Positions 12,643 through 23,560 of a DNA stretch of 64,000 bases are shown one piece after another. The notes under the pieces were generated by a model, which worked only from the letters and a program-made list of their open reading frames with translations, did no database searches and was not told where the DNA came from. The position numbers were made by a program, and so were the translations under genes. Origin of the DNA: Strigamia acuminata (lineage: Eukaryota; Arthropoda; Chilopoda; Geophilomorpha; Linotaeniidae); assembly GCA_949358305.1 (NCBI GenBank), contig CASHSZ010000065.1, forward strand, positions 1 through 64,000, written 5' to 3'. Within the stretch, counting starts at the first letter, position 1, and each line of letters starts with the position of its first letter.

Positions 12643-13257
12643 TGATGAGATTATTTTCTCTTGTTTTTAATAAAAATTAAATCATTGTGTGTTGGGGTCC
12701 AATTGGTCTCATTTTTATCCAATAAATTGACCAACAATGGTAGAAATGTTGATTTTGTCGATAAAGTGGTGTTAGTGTCATTTTTAATTTTATTTTATCA
12801 CCAGGTGGAAGCACAGCTGCATGACGTAAAACTCGTAGTTGGCGCCATTGTAGCTTTTCAGGTCCTGTCGTATCGTCTTCGTGTTGAAGTTTTCGAGTAG
12901 ATTACAGGCTTTGTATGTTTAGAATGTTTCTAGAGAAGTTGGTAACGATTGAAACTTTTTATTCCAGATGGTTAACCAAAGAAGAAAAGTTGTTTCAAGG
13001 ACTTGTTGTTGCTAATCGGATTGTCGTTATCTATGGAGTTCAGTTGGTTCCAAACATTTGCTGGGCATAAAATAAAGTAAGTAAAACTTACTTTGTAAAG
13101 ATTTATGAGTTTTGTGACTGGTTTCAAGTAATATTACTAGTAAAGTAGACTGTCGATTATCTGAACGAATTGGGAGATAAGGGTGAAAGTAGGGAAAATG
13201 TCGAACAGGAACGTAGTTGGTTGAGCGCATGCGCATTAAAAAAAGAACTAATGCGTG

Positions 13258-13944
13258 GTTCACACTTAAACCACTTTTCTAGAACTTATGATCTTCTACA
13301 AGTCTAAGTTCTACAAATCTGAAATCAATTGTTCACACTTAAGGATAGTTTTGTACAAGTGTCAGATTGGTGGGGGTTTGCATTTCTACTTGTAGCTAAT
13401 GATCTATTATAGATAGAAACTTCTACTTTTTTTTAAAAGAAAGAGGGAAGCCAGTTCAGTAAACCGACATATTTTTAAATTTTTTTTCCACATTAAAAGT
13501 TGACAATTTTGGGGCCGAAACGAAAGTGCACAATCTATTTCCACTCTATCGAAATGACCAAAACGCATTTCCGTTCGTATCTCACGAACCATTAAGGCTA
13601 GAATTCCGTTCTTTTTTTTAAAAGAAAGGTCGTTTTATTCTCCATCTTTTGATGTATTGTATTAATTTTTTGATGCTTTTGAAAGTGCTTTATTTTAATG
13701 CCGAAAGTTGACTTAAAAGTTGAATTGGCATCCATTTTATTTTTGGGTTTTCCTCCGATCAGTCACATGATACAATGGGGGCGTGTTTTGCAGTTGTTAC
13801 GTCAAGTTTAAGAAAACTTTTCTTCAACTTGAGTTGTAGAAAAGTCTGCCATCTTGTTTTGAGTTCTAGAAAACCTGTGGTAGTATGAACACAGGTTTTC
13901 TACAAAACAGGCGGGTTTTCTACAAAAGTGGTTTAAGTGTGAAC
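13258..13944. mobile_element. Terminal-inverted-repeat element (about 690 bp)
   Basis: The ends read GTTCACACTTAAACCACTTT and the inverted AAAGTGGTTTAAGTGTGAAC. Internal sequence repeats the theme CTAGAA/TTCTACA in both orientations. No transposase and no clear target duplication were found. It is a non-autonomous DNA transposon of undetermined superfamily. Confidence 0.65.
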
Positions 13945-14390
13945 AGGGCATAATTACAATTGTATTATTATGTTTCCCGAATCATGCAAAGTGGTAACTT
14001 GCCTTTCAATTCAACCATGAAAGGTGATCTAGTAAATACACAATAAAATTGTCTTACACTCGTACGATTCTAGAACCTGACCTGGCTCCAGAACTCATAC
14101 ACCAATTACACTTAAACTTGAATTCATGACAAACCTGTAAGTGAGAGTGGTTTCAGCCTTGAAGTGTAACATTTATGCTTTTACGAGCTGAAAAGGAGAA
14201 ACCTGTTAACAGTCAGTCAACATTCTGTAGTCTGGAAATGACTGTTTGGTAAGAAATCCTTACTGCAGTTGTCAATTTGTTGTGGATGTAAAAAATGTGT
14301 TTCGGACGAAAATATTGGTTTTGCGGTAGAAGGAATTTCTAGAATGCTTGGAATTTAAATGAAAAGCATAACATTTATCTGAAGATTCAA

Positions 14391-14488
14391 AATATATTTT
14401 GAATCATATTTTGAATCATATTTTGAATCATATTTTGAATCATATTTTGAAACATCAACCAGTGAGCTATATCTCACTGGTTGATGTT
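14391..14488. repeat. 12-bp minisatellite followed by a perfect hairpin
   Basis: Four to five copies of GAATCATATTTT (14400-14450) are followed by an inverted repeat with 16-bp perfect arms (14451-14466 and 14473-14488, AACATCAACCAGTGAG) and a 6-base loop. Confidence 0.9.
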
Positions 14489-14740
14489 TGTTGCACACTT
14501 GTGTAGTGGGCTTCGAACTAAAGGAGAGTATGTTTCCGTCTGGATTATACGGTGTATCATCTGGAAATATTGATAATTTCATTGAAGGATTCGTTAATTT
14601 GCAACGATTTCAGGTGTCACGTGATGTGTATGGCCATATTTTTCCACTAGATAGAGAACCGATTTGAAGTATCGTAGATAAATAATTATTTCATGTGCGC
14701 ATCCTCGCGCGCATTGTCGCCATCTTTGATTCCAGCAAGA

Positions 14741-14835
14741 ATGTTCACTCGTGTCTCGTTCATCTCTCGTTCGTTCTCTGATCGCGAGGTGTGCTTCGAG
14801 TTGATAAATTCCGATGGCAAAATGAGCGAGTATGG
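14741..14835 (+). CDS. Candidate first coding exon, unknown protein
   Basis: An ATG opens 31 codons (MFTRVSFISRSFSDREVC and onward) that end at a possible donor, TATGG then GTGAAC. Composition here is more GC-rich and less repetitive than around it. No following exon with a matching phase was recognised, so this stays tentative. Confidence 0.25.
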
Positions 14836-15965
14836 GTGAACATTTTCAATTTATTTCTTGCAAAATTCGAATTTTATCTCCACCTTTAGTTTTCACATTG
14901 TTCTTCTCTTTATTTCTTTTTTTTTTTTTTTGGTTTTGCCATTTTGAATGCTGGAAATTCCAGTGTGTTCCATTTGCAAGTAGGCTTTTCTACGAATTTT
15001 TATTCATTCTGAGATCCATAATTTGTGCATGCTTTTTTTCATTTGGTCTTTAATTTTGGTTGTCATTCATTGTATTTGTCCATTTTCTGCCAAGGCTGTT
15101 TCCTTAATTTGTTTTCTAACTATTTGCACCACTTGATATTTGTGTTATTCGCTTGTGGAGCTGGATTTCTCTGAGATAAGTCTTGCATTGTTGTTTTTTA
15201 GTGAGTGGACTACCAATTGTGTTAGAGAAATAATGCAAAAATGCAAGCTGCCCACAATCCTCTTATCCCCTTATCCCTTGTGCAAATATCAGTCCAGTTC
15301 TGCCAGTAACAATTGATTAACTAAACATGTTTTTGAAAAAAAATTCCATAATTTTGTTTGGAACTACACTTACCCTCATTATTTTCACCACTGGACATTT
15401 TACCACTTATCATATATGCAACTGTCTGTCAGAAAGTATCAGCACAAGGTGCAAAACGTGTGTTGATGGATTTTATAAAAAGCGTTTTTTTCTTAATTGC
15501 AATCCCCTTCTGCTCTCTATCAAAATATTCACTAACACTTGGTCTGTGATGTAATATATGGAACAAGTTTAAATTTTTTTTGTGTGTTAATCTTAATGTA
15601 ACATTTTTCAAATTCCAACAAGGATTTGCCTTTTATGTCTTGTTCTTAGACCAGAAGAAGCTATCCCTACGTGGAGTGAAAATTCTCTCGATATCCATGA
15701 TAAGACGAGACAAGGTTTTTGTCAGCAATTACAATTTTGGTTTTTCGTTTTTGTGGTATTCTTGGTGTCTCAGCCACAACTATTCGAGGGTGGCTACAAT
15801 TCGAAGGCGACTCTTAGGAGTAGTAGGTGTGTTTTGTTTTTGCCTTCTGCCGTTTTTCCACTCCAGCTCGCTTATCAACTGCAACTTGGTTTCTAACGCC
15901 AGCTTGCTCGTCAACTTCAGAACCATCTTTTTTTCATCTTCCTTTTGGCCTGACATGCGATATAT

Positions 15966-16201
15966 ACAGGGTGTCCTAAAAGTCTGTACCCCTCCAACTT
16001 TGTAATTGACTTTTTTGCTCTAACCTGATTGGTTTAGAAGTTAGCAAGTGAATGACCTTGAAAATGACCTTCAAGGTCAAATTTGATGACTTCATTGGAT
16101 TGCTCTCACCCAACTTCCTATACGATCGCTTCATCAAAATTGGCCTAGATGCAATTGCTCAGGAAATATTTGGAGGAGTACAGACTTTTAGGACACCCTG
16201 T
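15966..16201. mobile_element. 236-bp MITE, TIR ACAGGGTGTCCTAAAAGTC
   Basis: The left end ACAGGGTGTCCTAAAAGTCT (15966 onward) is repeated inverted at 16178-16201. Flanks are AT-dinucleotide rich, consistent with a TA-type target. The interior has no coding capacity. Termini of this GGGTGTCC type are common in mariner-like MITEs; the superfamily is inferred. Confidence 0.8.
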
Positions 16202-16296
16202 ATATTGGTTGTTTTCTTTTTCCAATACGGCTTTGCGTTATGTTGTGGAGAAATTGTTGATTCTCACCAACGCCGCCTCTTTACGAGAATTGTTTC

Positions 16297-16800
16297 AGTA
16301 GGTGCATTCAAAAAGTCATTTGCACTAAACGACCATTGCAACTGGTAGTGTAAACGACCCAATTTCTGTGTAAATTTCAGTAGGTGCATTCAAAAAGTCT
16401 ACGACTCATTTCTGTCGTTTCGTGTTGATAAGTGTGACGTCATTAACATGGGAATGACGTCACACGTATCAACACTGAGTGGTCGGAAACTAGTCGTATT
16501 ATACTTTTTGAATGCAGCTCGTGTAAATTCAAGTTTAAATAAATTACACCAAATAATAATCATTGTGATGATCATTATTGTTGTTTACTCTAAAAAAAAA
16601 CAATAACTGCCATAATTCTTATGATTAAGATCGTTGCGATCTAATGAAAATCCAAGATGGCTACCAGCTAGACTCGACGTGGCGTGCAGGTCGTTTCTGT
16701 TTAACCAGTTTACACAAATTAATTCATGTAAATGTTGTGTGAAAACGAGTGTAAGCACATTTACATTTGTTTTGATGACTTTTAGAATGCACCTACTATT
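16297..16800. mobile_element. Nested pair of TIR elements (AGTAGGTGCATTC family)
   Basis: Outer ends, AGTAGGTGCATTCAAAAAGT at about 16298 and its inverse (ACTTTTAGAATGCACCTACT) at about 16780-16800, enclose a second copy of the same end at about 16380. That copy pairs with ACTTTTTGAATGCA near 16503-16517. The inner element is a near-palindrome whose centre carries two TGACGTCA-like (CRE-type) motifs. This suggests an element inserted in its own relative. Confidence 0.65.
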
Positions 16801-16968
16801 TCCGTCTCTGGCGCTGGTTTCCATTTTCTGCGTAAAAGTCAAAACTTAAGCAGAAAATTTAATACACAGCACAAATGGTTTTTCTCCCGTATTAGTTGTA
16901 ATATGTACTTTTAGGGAAAAAGTTTATTTTAAAACTCACACTGGAGGAATATCATTTATCTGTTCTTA

Positions 16969-17297
16969 CTGTACTGCCTTGAATAAGGGCCAGGCGTAAT
17001 TAAGCGTCGGCTCTTGATTAAGCTCCGGCCAACCGCCAGCCGAAAAACCAATAAGCGCCGGCCTCGAATAAACGCCGGGCGTGTTTAAACGCCGGGTTAA
17101 CCGGAAAATATGTTTAAAACGTATGAATAACGTTAATAAAACGTTAATAAGAATAAAAATTCGTTCAACAAAATTTAATTTCAACTTTTTTTTTGGATAG
17201 AGGCTTGGCTTGAATAATCGCCTGGTTTTGAATAAGCGCCTGGCGGGTGAGTCGGAAAAAAAAATAAACGCCCGGGCCCTTATTCAAGGCAGTACGG
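16969..17297. mobile_element. MITE of the CCGTACTGCC family, 329 bp
   Basis: Its inverted ends are CTGTACTGCCTTGAATAAGG on the left and the inverse of CCGTACTGCCTTGAATAAGG on the right, flanked by TA on both sides. The interior is full of GCGCCGG/CCGGCGC-type alternating motifs. A second member lies at 23319-23488. Confidence 0.85.
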
Positions 17298-17387
17298 TAT
17301 TCTGGTAGATTCAAATGGAATTTAATAAATATGGTAGATTTGTAAGTCGACTGATTTTAAACTGGGTGCAAAGTTTTGAAAGCTGTT

Positions 17388-17430
17388 CAAAGATTTTAAA
17401 CTTGAGACTTGGTCAAGTTTAAAATCTTTG
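17388..17430. repeat. 18-bp perfect hairpin
   Basis: Arms CAAAGATTTTAAACTTGA (17388-17405) and its inverse (17413-17430) enclose a 7-base loop. A related AAACTTGA-containing stretch with its own hairpin occurs at about 23610-23685, beyond the Gypsy insertion. Confidence 0.8.
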
Positions 17431-17538
17431 AGTTTGAATGTGTCTCAAATCTTATGTATGATGTACATAAAATTAGAAAATTTCCACCCTTGGAAACAAA
17501 TAATGGAAGAGGGAATTTAACATTGTTGGGTGTATGTT

Positions 17539-17752
17539 TGCTGTGTTTTAGCTTTGATTTAAGAAGTAAATTACCTGATTGTTTGATATGCTCTCCATTG
17601 TAAGAGTTGACAATACTTTAATGACAATGCAATGTAACTTAGCAACTAGAATTCTAGAATGCAGAACATGTAATGCAAGTGAATAAATGAGGAGTGAGCG
17701 TGTGTGGCTCTGATTCAAATGATAAAATGAGTTCATATGTTGGGACAATTCA
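17539..17752 (+). repeat. Gypsy 5' LTR
   Basis: 214 bp, bounded by TG and CA, identical by eye to the 3' copy. Confidence 0.95.
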
Positions 17753-18075
17753 CTGGTATCCACGATCTGAGGACGAAGGCCACAGCGACTGAGCAGTGGG
17801 AAGCCTTGTGGACATGTTTGCTTGTTGTTGACGTGTTTTGGCGAGTGTGGGCCGTGTTGGTCAACTGTCATTAATTTTGTTTTTCTTTTTTGTTCGTCCT
17901 TGCCTCGAAGTAATTTCGAAGGCGCCTCGAGAGTGACGACCGTGGCGTCAGTGTCGCAGCGACGTTTCGCAGGGGCGACAGCGCTATTTTGAGCGAGTGG
18001 AAACTGGAAGGAGAAGCGCAGAGAAGCCGAGTTTCGAAGGCAAGGCACGAGTTAAATCGAATTTGAGACGCCCCG

Positions 18076-21000
18076 ATGGCGCAGCAGATGCTAGGTAATC
18101 TGCCACCCTTCAAGGGAAAGACCTGGCAAGAATGGCTGACATGGAAAGAGATGCTGGTGCAGTATATTAAGTTGAATGATGTTGAGAAAGATAGGCAGGC
18201 GGCTTTGCTGTTGACCACCGTCGGTACAGGGATGTACGACAAAATAAAGCGCCTTGTCCACCCGAAGGAGGTGGCAACGATGGAGTTAGCCGTAATAATC
18301 GAGGCGGTGGACCTCCATTTTAAAACAGTGGACACGCCTTATATGGCGCGTCAGCGCTTTGGCGCCAAGAAAAGGAAACCTGGGGAGTCAATTGACACTT
18401 TCATTGCGGAATTGCGCGTCATGGCGCAGCAATGTAATTTCCTGACGAAAGAGGAAACAGATAACGCTATAGTGGAGCAAGTGGTGAGAGGTGCCAAAAA
18501 CCCGGTTTTGGTGCGGGAAATCCTACTCAATATGCCATTGACCGTGCTCGAGGTTACAAAGAGGGCAGTAGCTCACGAGATGGCCCACATGGCAGCCGAG
18601 GGGAAGGAGGAGGCGCTGCCGGTCGTCGAGCCGGACAGTGCCCCGTCGACATCGGCGACAGTTTTCCAAACCTCGACGGATTTTCGGCGGAATGGTCAGC
18701 GAGGGCGCGGCCGAGCGGCTGGTTTGTCAACACCAGCGAATTCAGCAGCATTTCGAGGCGGACGTGGAGGCGGTTGGCAGCGACCTTGGCGCGGGCGTCA
18801 GGAGTCGGCGAGGGCACAAGCGGGGCGGCCATTTAGACGGGATGGCACGCCCGTGCAGTGTTTTCGGTGTGGGGGCCCCCATTTTGTGAAAGACTGCCCC
18901 TACGATCCGCTATTCGACCCGTCTGGCGCGCCTTTTCAGAGAACAACTGGAAAGTTGAAGGGGGATTGGATGAAGAAGGCAACTGAGTCGGACCAGGGCT
19001 GTCCGTTGGCTGCTTTTCCAGTGGACGTCGACGGAGCAACTGCAGGAGGAGTGCCGGAGGAGAGCTGGCGACAGCGCCGGGTTCCCGTTAACGTAGTCCA
19101 AGAACAGGAGGAGGAGGACTACGCGTTGTTCCATTTGAGTAGCCCAGCGAGACGGCCGCCTCCGTTGATGGTGCAGGTGCATTTGAACACTTTTGGGTTT
19201 GATTTTCTGCTTGACACCGGGAGCGAGCTCTCTATTTTGAATGTGACTGATTGTAATTTATTATTGGCGAGGGGGCTGATTAATATGAGAGATGTCAAGG
19301 TGACCACCACAAGACTGTATGCTTATCAACAACAGCCGGTGGAGGTGTTGGGGGTGGTCCAACTGAGCTTGAACATCGCAGGGACAGTTAAATTGGTTAA
19401 ATTTATTGTGGTGGGCAAGCTCGGCCCCAGTTTGATAGGCAGAGATTTGGTGTCATTGTTTGGATGGCAGGTTATTTCCAGCGCCCTCATACCTAATTCC
19501 TACGGGACGGCAAAGGAGGGGTCAAGGGGCGAGGGCAGAAGCGCGAGGGGAGAGTTAGTGGGGCAATTAACCGCGGGACAGTTTGGCGCCTCGGCCGAAG
19601 CGAGGCTGAAAGTGTTATTAAGTCGCCACAAGACGGTTTTTGACAAAGGTCTTGGGACGTACACAGGCAAGCCAGTCGACCTCGTATTACGACCGGATGC
19701 CATCCCCAAGTTCTTCAGGCCGAGACCGGTCCCTTTGCCCTTGCGGCCGGCAGTCGCAAAAGAAATTGACCGCTTGATGGCGGAAGGTGTGTTTCGACCC
19801 ATCCCTTATTCTGATTGGGCTACCCCCCTGGTGACGGTAGTAAAGAAGGACGGGAGTGTGAGACTATGTGGCGACTACCGGTCAACGGTGAATTCCAGCT
19901 TGCAACCCGACCCGTACCCCTTACCCAAGATTTCAGAGTTGCTGGCATCAATCGGCAAGGCCAGATTTTTTAGCGTGTTGGATATGAGACACGCATACCA
20001 ACAGATACCATTATCAACATTATCGGCGGAGATAGCGGCGGTCAATACCGAGAAGGGGGTGATGGCGGTGACGCGCCTGCCATTCGGCACCATGCCGTCG
20101 GCAGGAAGGTTCCAGCGCATCATTGTGATGGTGTTGGACGGCGTTGTGCATATCTTTATTTACTTAGATGATATCCTTGTGGCCACCTGGACGCTGGACG
20201 AACATTTTGAGGTGCTGGAGGAGGTGTTTAAGCGTCTGGCGGCCAAGGGTTTGCGCCTCGCTCTGGAAAAGTGTGAGTTTTGCAGACAGAAGGTGAATTT
20301 TTTGGGGTTTACTGTGAGTGAAAGAGGCGTTGAGCCAGTGGTGTCAAAGATTGAAGCAGTAGTGGCTATTCCTCCGCCGGTTGATGTTAAATTATTACGT
20401 ACTTTTCTAGGCATGGTAGCCTTTTATTCAGTTTTTGTGTCAAGGTTAGCGGATCTCGCGGCGCCTTTATACGAACTCCTGTGCGCGGATGCGGTGTGGG
20501 TTTGGAATCGGCGCAGGCAAGAAGCGTTTGACGGCATCAAGCGAGCCTTGACGAGAGCGCCGGTTCTGACGTTTTATGACCTGGCGCGGCCTTTGAGTGT
20601 TGCCACAGACGCCTCGCCATACGGCGTCGGGGCGGTGTTGGCCCACGTCGAGCAGGACGAGCGCGAACGGCCCGTTGCCTACGCCTCTCGTTCGTTGACC
20701 AAGGCAGAGGTCAACTATGCACAGATCGATAAGGAGGCGTTGGCGGTCGTGTTCGCCGTCAAAAAGTTTCACGTATACCTAATGGGCAGACAGTTTACAA
20801 TATTTACAGATCATAAACCACTCTTGGGCATCTTGGGTCCGGATCGTCCGATTCCGCTTGTAATAAGCCCGCGGATGCTGCGCTGGGCGTTGATGCTGGC
20901 CGCCTATGACTACAAACTCAAGTACAGGAAGGGTGAGCAAAACCAAAATGCCGACACTCTTAGCAGGTTCCCGGTGGAGCGACCACGCGAGGAGGCGGAA

Positions 21001-22875
21001 GAGTGGCCACTCTTCTTGGTTGAACTCCAAAGAGAGGAACTCCTTTTGGCAGCAGATGTAGCGACGGCGACCAGAGTCGACCCAGTGTTAACCAGAGTGG
21101 TGGCGGCAGTGCGTTCCGGAGATGCCCATGTGATACGAGAATTAAGAGACTACGTGGTGAAGTTTGAGGAACTCAGCGTGGTGGCTGGAGTGTTGATGTG
21201 GGGCGACAGAGTGGTTGTGCCGACGATTTTACGCCGGAAGATGCTGCGTTTGCTCCACGAGGGGCATCCAGGCATCGTCACGATGAAGAAGCGGGCGCGA
21301 AGCGTGGTGTGGTGGCCCGCCATGACCCCCGACGTGGTACTTTTCGTGCAATCTTGTGCAGTCTGCGCGCAAAATAGAAGTTTTCCGGTCAGAGCAGTTC
21401 CCATTTCCTGGCCACGCGCGGAGGAGCCGTGGACTCGAATCCACATTGACTATGCGGGGCCCATACAGAAGAAGATGGTGCTAGTAGTGGTAGACGCTTT
21501 TTCTGGGTGGGTGGAGGCTCGTGCTGTGGCCGCAGCAACCTCCACCTCGACTATTTTAGTGCTGCGACGAATTTTCAGCACGTTTGGGCTGCCGCATCTC
21601 TTAGTGAGCGACAACGGCTCCCAATTTAGCTCGAGAGAATTTGCTTCGTTTCTGGCCAAGAATGGGATTGACCACATCTTTGCACCCCCATATCACCCAC
21701 AAAGCAATGGCACAGCGGAACAGGCGGTCCGCTGGGTCAAGGACAAGCTAGCCAAATTCACTCAGGGCGACTTAGAGTTGAGGCTGCTGAGATTGATTTT
21801 GTTCCAGCACGCGAATTTTAAAGGCCGTAACAACGAGTCCCCGGCCATGAGTTTTTTGGGGAGGCAGTTGTTTACACACATAGACTTGGTCCGCCCTAGA
21901 GTAGGCTTTGCGCGTGGCGCATGCAATTTTCGTTTCAGGACGTTTGCTGTTGGCGATTCCATCTGGTTTCGATCGTTTCCGCCAACTAAGCCACCATGGA
22001 GGTCGGGAACGATTACGGAGCGGCGGGGAGAGCTGGTTTACGCGATAAAGGACGCGGATACGGGCAGAGCAGTGGTACGACATCTGAACCACGTGATTCT
22101 ACGAAAGGAAGGTTCGGCACCACCCGTTGTTGAAGTGGCGGCAGCAGCGATTCCAGTACCCGATGCATTTGAAGTCCAACCGGCGGCCCAATTCGTCGGT
22201 CGCCGCAGGCAGCTGCAGCAACCACCACCACGGCGAGGAGCCGTCCAAGGGACACCGACGGGAGTAGCAACACCATCTACGCCGGTCGCGACCCCGCCAA
22301 TTACGCCGATGTCACCCGGGACGCGGACGGCGCCAGCGACTGTGGAAACTTCGCCCGCATTACTCGGGATGACGCCGTTGACCACAGGGACGCCTGTTGT
22401 GAGCAGGACTCCGCGACTTGAGGTTCCTGCTTCCCCTGTCGAGGAGTTTGGGACCCCACCCGTAGTGACGCCCGATGGGGCGATGGACGAGCCACGAGCG
22501 GAGGAACTCCAACAGGTTTCCCCCAGTTTGGCACAGAGAGTGAGGACGAGAGCGACTAGAAATCCCGAGGTCAATTATCGTGATTTGTCGTCGGGGGAGG
22601 AGGATGATGGAGAAGAGGCGGTCACTGCAAATTACCGTAACCTCCCGATGGCACGACCCCCGAAGCGAGGGATGATGGTGGCGGATATGGTGCGGATGGA
22701 GCCGATACTCGACCTACACCAACCTGGTCCGAGTAACGCGACTAATCTGCCAACAAGGAAAACCAGCAAGACAAGCACGGATCCCACACCGTTATACAGC
22801 AAAGAGGACGCTGAACGTACGCGGTTGCTGCTGCGTCGAATGGCGGATAAAAGCAAGGATAAAGACAAGCAGTAG
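18076..22875 (+). CDS. Gypsy Gag-Pol polyprotein (1599 aa)
   Basis: The frame encodes, in order: a retrotransposon gag region (about residues 1-250); one zinc knuckle CFRCGGPHFVKDC at about 262; an aspartic protease with DTGS at about 380; reverse transcriptase (LCGDYR near 597, YLDD at 696); RNase H (VATDASPYGVGAVL near 844, FTDHKPL); an integrase with an HHCC-like zinc region from about 1061 and catalytic Asp/Asp/Glu at about 1125, 1179 and 1215 (DD35E spacing). A GPY/F-like module follows near 1290-1345, then a Pro/Thr-rich tail of about 250 residues. Gag and Pol share one frame with no stop or shift. No envelope-like frame follows. The start is the first ATG after the 5' leader. Confidence 0.96.
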   Translation: MAQQMLGNLPPFKGKTWQEWLTWKEMLVQYIKLNDVEKDRQAALLLTTVGTGMYDKIKRLVHPKEVATMELAVIIEAVDLHFKTVDTPYMARQRFGAKKRKPGESIDTFIAELRVMAQQCNFLTKEETDNAIVEQVVRGAKNPVLVREILLNMPLTVLEVTKRAVAHEMAHMAAEGKEEALPVVEPDSAPSTSATVFQTSTDFRRNGQRGRGRAAGLSTPANSAAFRGGRGGGWQRPWRGRQESARAQAGRPFRRDGTPVQCFRCGGPHFVKDCPYDPLFDPSGAPFQRTTGKLKGDWMKKATESDQGCPLAAFPVDVDGATAGGVPEESWRQRRVPVNVVQEQEEEDYALFHLSSPARRPPPLMVQVHLNTFGFDFLLDTGSELSILNVTDCNLLLARGLINMRDVKVTTTRLYAYQQQPVEVLGVVQLSLNIAGTVKLVKFIVVGKLGPSLIGRDLVSLFGWQVISSALIPNSYGTAKEGSRGEGRSARGELVGQLTAGQFGASAEARLKVLLSRHKTVFDKGLGTYTGKPVDLVLRPDAIPKFFRPRPVPLPLRPAVAKEIDRLMAEGVFRPIPYSDWATPLVTVVKKDGSVRLCGDYRSTVNSSLQPDPYPLPKISELLASIGKARFFSVLDMRHAYQQIPLSTLSAEIAAVNTEKGVMAVTRLPFGTMPSAGRFQRIIVMVLDGVVHIFIYLDDILVATWTLDEHFEVLEEVFKRLAAKGLRLALEKCEFCRQKVNFLGFTVSERGVEPVVSKIEAVVAIPPPVDVKLLRTFLGMVAFYSVFVSRLADLAAPLYELLCADAVWVWNRRRQEAFDGIKRALTRAPVLTFYDLARPLSVATDASPYGVGAVLAHVEQDERERPVAYASRSLTKAEVNYAQIDKEALAVVFAVKKFHVYLMGRQFTIFTDHKPLLGILGPDRPIPLVISPRMLRWALMLAAYDYKLKYRKGEQNQNADTLSRFPVERPREEAEEWPLFLVELQREELLLAADVATATRVDPVLTRVVAAVRSGDAHVIRELRDYVVKFEELSVVAGVLMWGDRVVVPTILRRKMLRLLHEGHPGIVTMKKRARSVVWWPAMTPDVVLFVQSCAVCAQNRSFPVRAVPISWPRAEEPWTRIHIDYAGPIQKKMVLVVVDAFSGWVEARAVAAATSTSTILVLRRIFSTFGLPHLLVSDNGSQFSSREFASFLAKNGIDHIFAPPYHPQSNGTAEQAVRWVKDKLAKFTQGDLELRLLRLILFQHANFKGRNNESPAMSFLGRQLFTHIDLVRPRVGFARGACNFRFRTFAVGDSIWFRSFPPTKPPWRSGTITERRGELVYAIKDADTGRAVVRHLNHVILRKEGSAPPVVEVAAAAIPVPDAFEVQPAAQFVGRRRQLQQPPPRRGAVQGTPTGVATPSTPVATPPITPMSPGTRTAPATVETSPALLGMTPLTTGTPVVSRTPRLEVPASPVEEFGTPPVVTPDGAMDEPRAEELQQVSPSLAQRVRTRATRNPEVNYRDLSSGEEDDGEEAVTANYRNLPMARPPKRGMMVADMVRMEPILDLHQPGPSNATNLPTRKTSKTSTDPTPLYSKEDAERTRLLLRRMADKSKDKDKQ

Positions 22876-22970
22876 AGTCCCAGTCGTTGTATGCAAAGTC
22901 AAGATAATTTTATTTCGAGGAGTTTGAATTAGAAATTGATATGTGTTAGAATTACAAAAGAAGTTGATAA

Positions 22971-22981
22971 TTGGGGAGGAA
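22971..22981 (+). promoter_or_regulatory. Gypsy polypurine tract
   Basis: TTGGGGAGGAA abuts the 3' LTR and is the expected plus-strand primer site. Confidence 0.8.
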
Positions 22982-23195
22982 TGCTGTGTTTTAGCTTTGA
23001 TTTAAGAAGTAAATTACCTGATTGTTTGATATGCTCTCCATTGTAAGAGTTGACAATACTTTAATGACAATGCAATGTAACTTAGCAACTAGAATTCTAG
23101 AATGCAGAACATGTAATGCAAGTGAATAAATGAGGAGTGAGCGTGTGTGGCTCTGATTCAAATGATAAAATGAGTTCATATGTTGGGACAATTCA
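22982..23195 (+). repeat. Gypsy 3' LTR
   Basis: 214 bp, identical by eye to 17539-17752, and followed by the target duplication ATGTT. Confidence 0.95.
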
Positions 23196-23280
23196 ATGTT
23201 TGGTCTTGAAACTAGCAAAACATTTGACAATCTATTTTGCTAAAAAGCAAATGATAGGCAGCTAGCAGAATAAGGCAAAT

Positions 23281-23560
23281 GACAATTGAATGGTTTTTCT
23301 CCAGTATGAGTTGAAATACCGTACTGCCTTGAACAATGGCCCGGCGTGAATAAGCGCCGGGACTCGAATAAACGCCGGGGGCTCGGCGGCGCTTAGTGCA
23401 CCAAACGCCGCCCCGAACTGACCCGACCGGGGTGGGGTCGGGTCATGAAAATAAATAAACGCCCGGGCCATTGTTCAAGGCAGTACGGTATGTGCTTTTA
23501 TGTTAAAAGTACATTTTACAACCCATACTGGAGGGAAACCATTCCAATGTCATTCCAATG
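23281..23560. repeat. Palindrome containing a zinc-finger linker motif, split by a MITE
   Basis: The left arm read on the minus strand contains ACTGGAGAAAAACCATTC, the code for the C2H2 linker TGEKPF. The right arm (about 23520-23550) reads CCCATACTGGAGGGAAACC on the plus strand. Together they form an inverted pair around the MITE at 23319-23488. A parallel, MITE-free version lies at about 16870-16955. It may be a decayed palindromic element that captured zinc-finger sequence, or head-to-head zinc-finger relics. Confidence 0.5.
23319..23488. mobile_element. MITE of the CCGTACTGCC family, 170 bp
   Basis: The ends CCGTACTGCCTTGAACAATG and their perfect inverse are flanked by TA on each side. 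The interior shows the GCGCCGG motifs of the longer copy at 16969. Confidence 0.9.

Larger units (their letters stand above)
17539..23195 (+). mobile_element. Complete Gypsy LTR retrotransposon, very young
   Basis: Two 214-bp LTRs (17539-17752 and 22982-23195) start TGCTG, end TTCA, and I see no difference between them. The element is flanked by the 5-bp duplication ATGTT (17534-17538 and 23196-23200). It contains a single uninterrupted Gag-Pol frame and a purine-rich tract (GGGGAGGAA) directly before the 3' LTR. A TGG-starting putative primer-binding site begins at 17754. Domain order PR-RT-RH-IN is that of Ty3/Gypsy. The Gag-Pol fusion, CX2CX3HX4C knuckle and post-integrase motif resemble the K02A2.6/Mag-like animal clades; that placement is inferred. 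Identical LTRs and an intact frame imply recent insertion and possible activity. Confidence 0.97.

Noticed and set aside
12805-12905. Minus-strand exon-like stretch LKSYNGANYEFYVMQLCF
   Set aside because: It resembles a Copia-type Gag start, but is too short, with unclear borders.
18554-22868. Antisense frames across the Gypsy element
   Set aside because: They are shadows of the strongly coding plus-strand Gag-Pol and have no domains.
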